Of a stretch of 31,811 nucleotides of DNA, positions 1 to 6,575 are shown one piece after another; the first letter of the stretch is position 1, and each line of letters begins with the position of its first letter. Made by a program: the position numbers and the translations under genes. The notes below the pieces were generated by a model that saw only the letters and a program-made list of their open reading frames with translations, searched no databases and had not been told where the DNA came from. The stretch is from the NCBI GenBank assembly GCA_910588405.1, contig CAJUPT010000001.1:170136-201946 (forward strand), written 5' to 3'. Origin of the DNA: an uncultured Lachnospiraceae bacterium. GTDB lineage: Bacteria; Bacillota; Clostridia; Lachnospirales; Lachnospiraceae.

Positions 1-91
1 ATTTGCGGCAGCCGTCAGATATCTGTTACAAGTTCATCCGCCCGGCCTGCCGCACGTAAAAACAACTCCGAAACCAAAAAACTACCCAAAT

Positions 92-130
92 GGCGCAGGA
101 CAGAACTTCTTTAAAGACGGTTCCTGCGCC
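92..130 (+). promoter_or_regulatory. Leader hairpin just upstream of the first ydiB-like gene
   Basis: A perfect 9-bp GC-rich inverted repeat, GGCGCAGGA (92-100) and TCCTGCGCC (122-130), encloses a 21-nt loop and ends a few bases before the AGAGG ribosome binding site of the gene at 146. No U-run follows, so it is not a classical terminator. It could be a stabilising or translation-modulating 5' structure. Role inferred only from position. Confidence 0.4.
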
Positions 131-145
131 GGAAAAGAGGATATC

Positions 146-1027
146 ATGGAAAAAAGAATTGACGGCAGAACAGGCCTTTACGCATTATTCGGAACCCCGG
201 TGGGACATTCCGGCTCCCCCGCCATGTACAATTTTTGCTTCCAGCACGACGGCATCAACGCCGCCTACATGGCTTTCGATGTCAACGTGGACGACATGGA
301 GCAGGTAATGAAAGCCGTGAAGCTTTTCAATATCCGGGGCGGCAACTTCACCATGCCGGTGAAAAACATTGCCTCACAGCTCTGCGATGAGATCACCCCG
401 GCCGCCAGGCTGGTAGGCGCCTGCAACGTATTTGTCAACAAGGACGGCAGGATCTGCGGCGACGTCACCGACGGCAAGGGCTTTATCAAAAATCTGCAGG
501 TAAACGACGTGGATGTTAAGGGGAAAAAACTGGTAGTCCTGGGCGCAGGCGGCGCGGCGACGGCGGTACAGGTTTCCCTGGCGCTGGAAGGCGCGGCAGA
601 GATCGCTATTTTCAACCGGGAGGACGAATTTTACCCGAGAGCCGAGGAAACCGCAAGGAAACTGCAAAAAGAATGCCCGGCCGTGAACGTAACCGTTACC
701 AAACTTGAAGACAGCGAAAAACTGGCCGAAGCCATAAAAGGCTGCGATATTCTGGTAAACGCCACCTCCGTAGGCATGAAGCCGCTGGATGGCCAGTCCC
801 TGATCGATACGTCCCTGCTGCGGAAAGATCTGATTGTTGCGGATACCGTTTACAGTCCGGAAAAAACCAGGATGATCCTGGAAGCAGAAGCCGCAGGCTG
901 CAAAGCCGCCATCGGCGGAAAAGGCATGCTGTTATGGCAGGGCGCCCTGAACTATGAATTTTACACAGGCAAAGAAATGCCCGTAGAGGAATATCAGAAA
1001 TACCAGGCGGAGCAGGCCGCCAAATAG
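146..1027 (+). CDS. YdiB-like quinate/shikimate dehydrogenase (AroE superfamily), paralogue 1
   Basis: 293 aa, the usual size for AroE/YdiB enzymes that interconvert shikimate with 3-dehydroshikimate, or quinate with 3-dehydroquinate, using NAD(P)H in the cytoplasm. Visible motifs in order are the substrate-loop HSGSP near residue 22, the FTMPVK segment holding the expected catalytic lysine, GACN, the VTDG segment holding the expected catalytic aspartate, the glycine-rich GAGGAATAV nucleotide loop, FNR(E)DEF as in E. coli YdiB, and the C-terminal GKGMLLWQGA motif. The YdiB-like FNR and LLWQGA...TGKEMP features favour a catabolic paralogue over biosynthetic AroE. The start is supported by AGAGG upstream. 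An MFS gene follows 30 nt after the stop, so the two probably form an operon. A paralogue lies at 4101. Substrate preference cannot be read from sequence. Confidence 0.88.
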   Translation: MEKRIDGRTGLYALFGTPVGHSGSPAMYNFCFQHDGINAAYMAFDVNVDDMEQVMKAVKLFNIRGGNFTMPVKNIASQLCDEITPAARLVGACNVFVNKDGRICGDVTDGKGFIKNLQVNDVDVKGKKLVVLGAGGAATAVQVSLALEGAAEIAIFNREDEFYPRAEETARKLQKECPAVNVTVTKLEDSEKLAEAIKGCDILVNATSVGMKPLDGQSLIDTSLLRKDLIVADTVYSPEKTRMILEAEAAGCKAAIGGKGMLLWQGALNYEFYTGKEMPVEEYQKYQAEQAAK

Positions 1028-1057
1028 ATTAAAACTGAGTATGAGGGAGCTGATAAA

Positions 1058-2350
1058 ATGTATAAAAATATGAAAAAATACCTTCTCGGTATGATCTGCG
1101 TTTATATGTGCTATCTGACCCACGGCATCCAGGCCATTATCTTCACCCAGAACATGACCCTGTTTGCCGCAAAATGGGGTTTTGACATGTCAACCGTAGG
1201 CTCCGCCGCCTATACGGCAGGCTCTGCGGCGGTAAGCTCCGCCGTGGCCTGGGTGGGCCTTGGAAAATTTTTAAGCGTCTGGATCGGCGGAGAAATCTCT
1301 GACCGTGTGGGACGTAAAAAACTAATGATCGGCGGCGCCATCCTCTATGTGATCTGCTTTGCCGGCCTGATGATGACTACCAGCGGCACCGCAGCAGGCG
1401 TGTTAGGATTTCTGTCCGGCGTGGCCACCTCCGGCTTCTGGGACGGCGCCGGATATCCCGCCGTACAGGAAGCATATCCGAAGGCTCCGGGCGCGTCCCT
1501 GATCCTGATCAAATGCTTCGTATCCCTGTCCGGCATGGTCTACCCGCTGCTGGTGGTAGCCACCAATAACCTGACCGTAAACATTATGATTCCGCTGGTT
1601 ATGTCAGTGGTCTGCGTGGTTCTGGCCGTGGCTGCGCCTTTTGTCTACGACGACCAGAAAAAAGAAGGTTCCGGTTCAGGGGACGGCGGCAATGCCGCTG
1701 CCGCTGAGATCGCAGCCGCGAAAGCCCGTATGAAACAGCCCTCTTCCATGTTTGTCAAGTTCGTGGTTATGTTCTACGCATTCCTCTGCATGGGCGTTAT
1801 GTACGGCGCGCAGCAATATATCAAACGGTTCGGCATCACCAACTGCGGCGTCAGCGAGCTGCAGGCCGCCGGCATGTCCACCATGTACACCTTAGGCTCC
1901 ATCGCCGCCGTCCTGTTCTGGGCGGTTATGATGGCAAAGCTGAACTGGAATCCCATAAAGGTTATTCTGGTAGATTCCATTCTGACCGTAGTCGCCCTTT
2001 TGATGGTGCTGTTCATCCATCAGGTGGCTGTCATCTATATCGCCGTTATCCTCGTAGGCTTCGGCGCGGCAGGCGGCGCTTTGCAGACCGGCCTTGGCGT
2101 GGTACAGCTTTTCAACCCAGGGCCGAAAGGAAGAAACACGGGTATTTACTACACCTTTATGGGCATCGCCTCCTATCTGATCCCCGTGGTGGCTTCCAGG
2201 CTTACCATGGCGTCCGACGAGGCGACAGCCGTTTATACCCTGATGATCCTGATGGTTGTATTTGGCGTACTTGAGATTTTAAGCGCTTTGTTCCTGGCCG
2301 GACAGCATAAAAAGATTTTCGGCACAAACCCATTGGCACAGGAAAAGTGA
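1058..2350 (+). CDS. MFS transporter, candidate quinate/shikimate-type uptake carrier
   Basis: 430 aa with about 12 hydrophobic segments and a good MFS motif A (GGEISDRVGRKK, about residues 72-83) in the loop between TM2 and TM3. The central cytoplasmic loop (about residues 200-230) is unusually Gly/Ser/Ala rich (GSGSGDGG then an Ala-rich stretch). The start has GGGAG at a normal distance. Only 30 nt separates it from the upstream ydiB-like gene, so co-transcription is likely. MFS carriers next to YdiB-type dehydrogenases commonly import aromatic-pathway cyclitols such as shikimate or quinate. The substrate is inferred from context; membership of MFS is clear. Confidence 0.85.
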   Translation: MYKNMKKYLLGMICVYMCYLTHGIQAIIFTQNMTLFAAKWGFDMSTVGSAAYTAGSAAVSSAVAWVGLGKFLSVWIGGEISDRVGRKKLMIGGAILYVICFAGLMMTTSGTAAGVLGFLSGVATSGFWDGAGYPAVQEAYPKAPGASLILIKCFVSLSGMVYPLLVVATNNLTVNIMIPLVMSVVCVVLAVAAPFVYDDQKKEGSGSGDGGNAAAAEIAAAKARMKQPSSMFVKFVVMFYAFLCMGVMYGAQQYIKRFGITNCGVSELQAAGMSTMYTLGSIAAVLFWAVMMAKLNWNPIKVILVDSILTVVALLMVLFIHQVAVIYIAVILVGFGAAGGALQTGLGVVQLFNPGPKGRNTGIYYTFMGIASYLIPVVASRLTMASDEATAVYTLMILMVVFGVLEILSALFLAGQHKKIFGTNPLAQEK

Positions 2351-2425
2351 AATGCCCCATAGCAAGCTGCCTGATTCATAACTGACAAAATTCCTTACGC
2401 AAATATCAGTCAAGCAGTATGTCAA

Positions 2426-2460
2426 TCCGACAAAACGCGTCACTGGCGCGTTTTGCCGGA
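2426..2460. repeat. Strong hairpin in the MFS-permease gap
   Basis: Inverted repeat with arms 2426-2439 and 2447-2460. CAAAACGCG pairs perfectly with CGCGTTTTG, and a 4-bp TCCG/CGGA outer stem lies beyond one mismatch. There is no T-run on the plus strand. It is followed at once by a second hairpin (2476-2511). Confidence 0.6.
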
Positions 2461-2475
2461 TGCTTCGTGATACGA

Positions 2476-2511
2476 TACAGCCATGCATTTCCGTTAAAAT
2501 GTATGGCTGTA
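2476..2511 (+). terminator. Second long hairpin after the MFS gene, possible weak terminator
   Basis: A 15-bp stem (2476-2490 with 2497-2511, one G-T pair) closes a 6-nt loop, CCGTTA. The downstream tract is only TTTG, so intrinsic termination would be weak. It sits between the MFS stop (2350) and the permease start (2543) and may separate the two transcripts or attenuate read-through. Confidence 0.45.
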
Positions 2512-2542
2512 TTTGCACGCATAAACAAAGGAGATGTTACCA

Positions 2543-3916
2543 ATGAGTCAAAAAAATACCCATGAAGTCCCTTACATACCATGCGGAATTTTTAAGCTCC
2601 GCCTGCCTTTTATCCACTACCGGATCGAAACCACGGAATTTATCCAGGGCCTTGTGCTGGGCGTAACCGCCCTGAGCGCGGTTCCCTATCTGGAAAATTA
2701 TATGGAAATCCCTTATGAGCTGGCCTGGAGCGTGGTCATCCTGGACTGCCTGCTCTACATGCTCCACGGATTCCTGGGAGACCCGGTGGTGCCCGGATGG
2801 ATCACACCTACTCTCCCGCTTACCATCGTTTTCCTGGAGGGCTTTGAAAAAGGGCCGGATCGGATTCAGGCGATGATCGCCCTGCAGATTATGGTGGGCG
2901 TCGTGTTCGTGTTTATGGGCATCACCAGACTGGCGGAAAAATTTGTTAATGCGGTTCCGCCCTCCATCAAAGGCGGCATTCTGCTGGCCGCGCCGGTAAC
3001 GGTTATCGCCGGGCAGATCGGAGAAGGCGGAAACCTGCGCCTGTATCCTGCCGCCATCGTAGCCGGCGTCGGCCTGCTGCTCTTGATCAGTTTTTCCGAT
3101 GAATACCAGAAAAGGAGGGCGAAAAACCGGCTCCTGGACATCGTTGCCAAATACGGAAACCTGTTTCCCTACCTGCTGGCTATGGTGGTAGGCATCCTGT
3201 TAGGCGAGCTGGATAAACCGGGTCTGGTGCTGGGTACCGTGGTCAAGATTCCTGAAATAGGCGCCATTCTGGACAGCATCAGTATTCTGGGCGTAGGGAT
3301 TCCTCCCTTCTCCACCTTTACCCAGGCATTGCCCCTGGCTTTGGTCAGCTATATCATCGCTTTCGGAGATTTCATTACCTCCGAGACCCTTTTGCGGGAA
3401 GCCCAGGAATTTCGGAATGACGAGTACCTGGATTTCAACTCCAGCCGTTCTAATTTAGTATGCGGATTAAGAAACCTTCTCCTCGGGTTCTTCGCCCCCT
3501 TCCCGCCCCTGTGCGGCCCTTTATGGGTGGGGATGACCGTATCCGTATCCCAGCGGTACAGAGAGGGGAAAGAGGCGATGAAATCCCTGATCGGCGGCAT
3601 GGCTTCTTTCAGGATCGCCACTTTTGCAAGCGTCCTGCTGATTCCTGTGGTGGAATTTTTCCGCCCGATTTTCGGCGTCAGCTCCTCCATCACCCTGCTG
3701 TTCCAGGCTTTCGTCTGCGCCCGGATCGGCATGGCTTACTGCAAAACTGACCGGGATAAAATGATTGCCGGCGTGATGGCGGCCATCCTGGCCACCCAGG
3801 GCACGGCCTGGGCCTCCGCATGGGCGCTGGGCGTAGGGTTCGCGCTGAACCTGTTTTTATCCAACTGGCATCCGTTCCGAAAAGAAAGCCAGGCAGTGCA
3901 GGATGGGCGGGAATAG
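2543..3916 (+). CDS. Polytopic membrane permease of uncertain substrate
   Basis: 457 aa when started at 2543. The AAAGGAG at 2527-2533 directly abuts an upstream ATG at 2534, so the ATG at 2543, 9 nt from the Shine-Dalgarno sequence, is the better start. The protein has about 11-13 hydrophobic segments and no soluble domain. Conserved-looking features are a Pro/Gly-rich pair of re-entrant-like stretches (DPVVPGWITPTLPL near residue 80; FAPFPPLCGPLWVG near residue 315) and an acidic FGDFITSE segment near residue 275. This layout resembles NCS2/SulP-type (7+7 fold) anion or nucleobase permeases, but I do not recognise the exact family. Lying between two YdiB-like dehydrogenase genes, it may carry a related organic anion. 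Transporter function is fairly sure; substrate is unknown. Confidence 0.7.
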   Translation: MSQKNTHEVPYIPCGIFKLRLPFIHYRIETTEFIQGLVLGVTALSAVPYLENYMEIPYELAWSVVILDCLLYMLHGFLGDPVVPGWITPTLPLTIVFLEGFEKGPDRIQAMIALQIMVGVVFVFMGITRLAEKFVNAVPPSIKGGILLAAPVTVIAGQIGEGGNLRLYPAAIVAGVGLLLLISFSDEYQKRRAKNRLLDIVAKYGNLFPYLLAMVVGILLGELDKPGLVLGTVVKIPEIGAILDSISILGVGIPPFSTFTQALPLALVSYIIAFGDFITSETLLREAQEFRNDEYLDFNSSRSNLVCGLRNLLLGFFAPFPPLCGPLWVGMTVSVSQRYREGKEAMKSLIGGMASFRIATFASVLLIPVVEFFRPIFGVSSSITLLFQAFVCARIGMAYCKTDRDKMIAGVMAAILATQGTAWASAWALGVGFALNLFLSNWHPFRKESQAVQDGRE

Positions 3917-3997
3917 AAAGAAGGCCAAATCCGAAGGTCTGATATGAAAAACCAGTACCGGAAAAAACAGGTAAAGAATCAGTGCTGATATTATCCG

Positions 3998-4026
3998 TTG
4001 ACAGGCTCACATTAAAGTGGTAAAGT
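3998..4026 (+). promoter_or_regulatory. Sigma-A promoter for the second ydiB-like gene
   Basis: TTGACA at 3998-4003, a 17-nt spacer, and TAAAGT at 4021-4026. The expected start is near 4033, giving a leader of about 70 nt before the TTG start at 4101. A short dyad, CTGATA (3984-3989) with TATCAG (4025-4030), brackets the promoter and could be an operator. Confidence 0.7.
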
Positions 4027-4100
4027 ATCAGGGACATATAGGCAATTTGCGCCAGGCATTATCAAACATACACTTATTTTAAGAAGCGGAGGACATTAAT

Positions 4101-5039
4101 TTGGACACAAGAATTTCCGGAAAGACAAGGCTTTTGGGGGTATTCGGAACGCCGATCAAGCACTCCGGCTCCCCCATTATGTATAATTTCTGTTTCAATT
4201 ATTACGGCATCGACTGCGCCTATCTGGCCTTCGACTGCGACGAATCACAGGTAAAGGATTCCCTGGCCGCCATGCGGCGGCTGAATATGCGGGGGGCCAA
4301 TGTAACCATGCCCTGCAAGCAGGAGGTAGCCCGCAACATGGACAGACTGTCCCCGGCGGCTAAATTCATCGGCGCGGTAAACACCATCGTCAATGACGGC
4401 GGCATACTCACAGGCCATATCACCGACGGCATGGGCGTGGTGCTGGATTTACAGGATCATGGCAAGTCGATTGTAGACAAAGACATCGTTTTGCTTGGCG
4501 CAGGCGGAGCAGCCACGGCCATTATGGTACAGTGCGCCCTGGACGGGGCAAAATCCGTGACTGTGTTCAACCGAAGCCGGGAAGGACTGGACAATGCCCG
4601 GGCCATCGGCGAAAATATGATGGCCGACGGCGTGAAATGCCAAATGGCCTATCATCCGCTGTCGGAGACAGAACGGATGCACGACTGCATCCGCAAAGCC
4701 GACGTGCTGATTAACGGCACCTCCGTGGGCATGCGCCCGATGCACGAGGGAAAATCTCTGGTAACAGACATGACCGCCTTCCATGAGGATCTGGTGGTTT
4801 ATGACGTGATTTATAACCCCCTGGTTACAAAACTGATGAGCGACGCCCTGGCAAACGGCTGTAAAGAGGAAAACGTCATCGGCGGCAAAGGCATGCTGCT
4901 CTGGCAGGGAGCGGGGGCTTTCAAGCTGTATACCGGCCTGGATATGCCGGCGCAGGAGTTGAAGGCGTTTTTGGCGAAACGGGAGGAAGAAGGGGTAGAG
5001 CCGCCTGAGGATGTGGCGGAGAATATTGGGGAAAAATAG
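4101..5039 (+). CDS. YdiB-like quinate/shikimate dehydrogenase, paralogue 2
   Basis: 312 aa, starting at TTG (4101), which is the in-frame codon correctly spaced from GCGGAGG (4086-4092). It has the same motif order as the gene at 146: HSGSP, VTMPCK with the expected catalytic lysine, GAVN, ITDG with the expected catalytic aspartate, GAGGAATAI, FNR, and GGKGMLLWQGA near the C-terminus. The two paralogues are clearly homologous but diverged throughout, so this is not a recent tandem duplication. The Glu-rich tail after about residue 295 is an extension. It has its own promoter (3998-4026), so the two dehydrogenases can be expressed separately. They may be specialised for quinate and shikimate respectively; that split is inference. 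Confidence 0.87.
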   Translation: MDTRISGKTRLLGVFGTPIKHSGSPIMYNFCFNYYGIDCAYLAFDCDESQVKDSLAAMRRLNMRGANVTMPCKQEVARNMDRLSPAAKFIGAVNTIVNDGGILTGHITDGMGVVLDLQDHGKSIVDKDIVLLGAGGAATAIMVQCALDGAKSVTVFNRSREGLDNARAIGENMMADGVKCQMAYHPLSETERMHDCIRKADVLINGTSVGMRPMHEGKSLVTDMTAFHEDLVVYDVIYNPLVTKLMSDALANGCKEENVIGGKGMLLWQGAGAFKLYTGLDMPAQELKAFLAKREEEGVEPPEDVAENIGEK

Positions 5040-5097
5040 TAAGCTTGATTTATATGACCACAAACCTCAAAAATCATTGTGGGGCACTTCATTAATA

Positions 5098-5206
5098 AGA
5101 ATCTGCCACAGGCAGATTCTCCGCCTGCGGCGGGTCGCTCTGGCGACATCATTCCTCTCCGCCGCACACATACTACACTTAGCGAGGTTCTATCGAGCTT
5201 AGTGTA
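5098..5206. repeat. Hairpin-rich intergenic element (four consecutive inverted repeats)
   Basis: This fills most of the 374-nt gap 5040-5413. There are three perfect hairpins back to back: AGAATCTGCC/GGCAGATTCT (5098-5107, 5111-5120), CCGCC/GGCGG (5121-5125, 5129-5133) and GTCGC/GCGAC (5134-5138, 5143-5147). A longer imperfect palindrome follows at 5174-5206 (TACACTTAGC with GCTTAGTGTA, one mismatch). No ORF is supported. The layout resembles a dispersed REP/MITE-like element; whether it is multicopy cannot be seen here. Confidence 0.5.
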
Positions 5207-5345
5207 ATAGCATACACAGTAGTGCGATCCTGCGGCCTCCCAATATAAACATTTAAGAATATCTCCATTTCTTTGAATCTGACAACGGTTTTTCAGATAC
5301 ACGCAAGAATACATTTCAGGTACACTCAAAAATTTCATATTATAT

Positions 5346-5374
5346 TTGTCCTTTCGCGCTTTTTCTGATATACT
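5346..5374 (+). promoter_or_regulatory. Promoter for the DUF3800 gene
   Basis: TTGTCC (5346-5351), a 17-nt spacer, and TATACT (5369-5374). The expected start is near 5382, leaving a short leader with GGAG at 5401-5404 before the ATG at 5414. Confidence 0.55.
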
Positions 5375-5413
5375 CAAGTATAAACTATACACTTCTACAA
5401 GGAGTACTTTTTA

Positions 5414-6127
5414 ATGAATCTTTACATAGATGAATCGGGTTCTATAAACAACCATACCCCTAACAATAAATATTTCGTTATTGCTCTCATACATCCTACT
5501 AATAAAGATGCGCTTAAACGAGCATACAAGCGTTTCGTTTCCTCCCATCACAACGACCTTTTAGCCTTAGACCAGGATAAGCTGCATCCAGTAACCGGGG
5601 AAATAGTTAAAAAGGGCGGAAAAATGTTTCAAAACGGCAAATTTCACGAACTTAAAGGTTCCCAATTTGACAGAGAAACGAAGCAAAAGTTTGTTGACTT
5701 TTTCTGTCGCAAGCCGTCTTTTGAAATATATCACATTAAAATCACAAACCAACTGCTTACGGATAAGTTTTGTGAAAATACTGCCCGGGTTTTCAACTAC
5801 ACGCTCAAACTGGCCATAGAGTATTTCATCCGTAAAGCTTTCCTTCCAAACGAAAACTGTTCCCTTCAGCTAGATGAGCGAAACGAAAGAACCGAAACAA
5901 AATACTTTCTTGAAAACTATCTCAATACCGAACTCTTCATGAACAGAACGATAAATGGTAAATTTGACGTAGTATATTTTGATTCGTCCAGTAATTCGCT
6001 CATTCAGATAGCTGATGTATTCGCCAATTTGCTTTATTCTCATCTACAAACCGGCGGTTATGACGATGAGCTTAAAAAGCTCAAAGATGCCGGCATCCTC
6101 AAATTTACTTTTGAATTTCCGAAATAG
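5414..6127 (+). CDS. DUF3800 family protein
   Basis: 237 aa. The N-terminal YIDESG (residues 4-9, acidic D6/E7), the central LQLDERNE (about 151-158) and the C-terminal IQIADVFANLLY (about 197-208, D201) are the landmarks of DUF3800, a domain thought to have an RNase H-like fold with an acidic centre. The family is common in mobile and defence-type neighbourhoods; its activity is not established. The start has AAGGAG at 5399-5404. The gene is visibly AT-richer, with Lys/Asn/Phe-rich codon use, than the GC-richer genes on both sides, which suggests recent transfer. It is followed after about 40 nt by the promoter of a small RNA, so the two may act as one unit. Confidence 0.85.
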   Translation: MNLYIDESGSINNHTPNNKYFVIALIHPTNKDALKRAYKRFVSSHHNDLLALDQDKLHPVTGEIVKKGGKMFQNGKFHELKGSQFDRETKQKFVDFFCRKPSFEIYHIKITNQLLTDKFCENTARVFNYTLKLAIEYFIRKAFLPNENCSLQLDERNERTETKYFLENYLNTELFMNRTINGKFDVVYFDSSSNSLIQIADVFANLLYSHLQTGGYDDELKKLKDAGILKFTFEFPK

Positions 6128-6163
6128 CCTACAAAATTTTTTCACCGCAAAATTTTTCGCATA

Positions 6164-6192
6164 TTGACAAGCTGTTCTGCATATGTTATTAT
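6164..6192 (+). promoter_or_regulatory. Near-consensus promoter of the small RNA
   Basis: TTGACA (6164-6169), an exact 17-nt spacer, and TATTAT (6187-6192). Two direct copies of CAAAATTTTT (near 6132 and 6148) lie just upstream and form an AT-rich, UP-element-like tract. This is among the best promoters in the window, yet no credible ORF follows on the plus strand. Confidence 0.8.
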
Positions 6193-6199
6193 AAATTCA

Positions 6200-6314
6200 T
6201 CAACAGTAAGTCCTATGCAAGTGCCGTTTTCGAGGTAAGCGTCATGTACTGGCGTCACTATTAGGCAATTGGTGAATCGAAAAATCAGACCAGCCATATG
6301 GTTGGTCTTTTTCT
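6200..6314 (+). ncRNA. Candidate small structured RNA adjacent to DUF3800
   Basis: A transcript started by the promoter at 6164-6192 would begin near 6199-6202 and stop at the terminator at 6288-6314, giving about 110 nt. It has no start codon with a ribosome binding site. It holds a direct repeat GCGTCA (6240-6245, 6252-6257) and short complementary segments (CCTA 6212-6215 with TAGG 6262-6265; TGCC 6222-6225 with GGCA 6264-6267), which could give alternative or pseudoknotted folds. Comparative genomics surveys have described several RNA motifs named DUF3800-I and onward because they sit beside DUF3800 genes. This RNA may belong to one of them, but I cannot assign which. Confidence 0.65.
6288..6314 (+). 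terminator. Intrinsic terminator of the small RNA
   Basis: 8-bp stem GACCAGCC (6288-6295) with GGTTGGTC (6300-6307), loop ATAT, followed by TTTTTCTTTT. A textbook Rho-independent terminator. Confidence 0.85.
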
Positions 6315-6329
6315 TTTGGCAATCCGGTA

Positions 6330-6574
6330 ATTTCCCACATAAAATAACAGATGTGCCGCCATAATCGAAATTCTCTTATGCAGGTCTGACGGAATATACC
6401 ATCCTTTCCCCACCCCTTCAAGCCAAATTTAGAAGGCCCTGAGCGTTCATAACACCCAAGGCCATCCCAAATCTGCAAACCTTCCACACTCTCAGCATAT
6501 CTGCTTTGCCCGACGTCTGCCGGATATTTTATAGTGGAATCCCATATAAACGCGGGGCAGCATCGACCCGCCAT
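6330..6574 (-). pseudogene. Possible relic of a transposase coding region
   Basis: The stretch between the small RNA and the next gene has no confident gene. On the minus strand a short frame reads WDSTIKYPADV and ESVEGL, which recalls the DST...(I/M)RYPTDV...WES(V/I)E block of DDE transposases of the IS1182-like type. The rest does not align by eye, and no inverted repeats or start signal support an intact gene. Treat this as a weak guess; the region may simply be non-coding. Confidence 0.22.
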
Positions 6575-6575
6575 C

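Noticed and set aside
6200..6314. Riboswitch controlling a downstream gene
   Set aside because: The next gene is on the opposite strand and the unit ends with its own terminator, so a free-standing RNA fits better. I could not match SRP RNA, 6S RNA or a known riboswitch by eye.
6242..6574. 110-aa minus-strand frame as an intact gene
   Set aside because: No start signal, and it overlaps the small RNA and its terminator antisense. Only a few residues recall transposases, so it is kept as a weak relic call.
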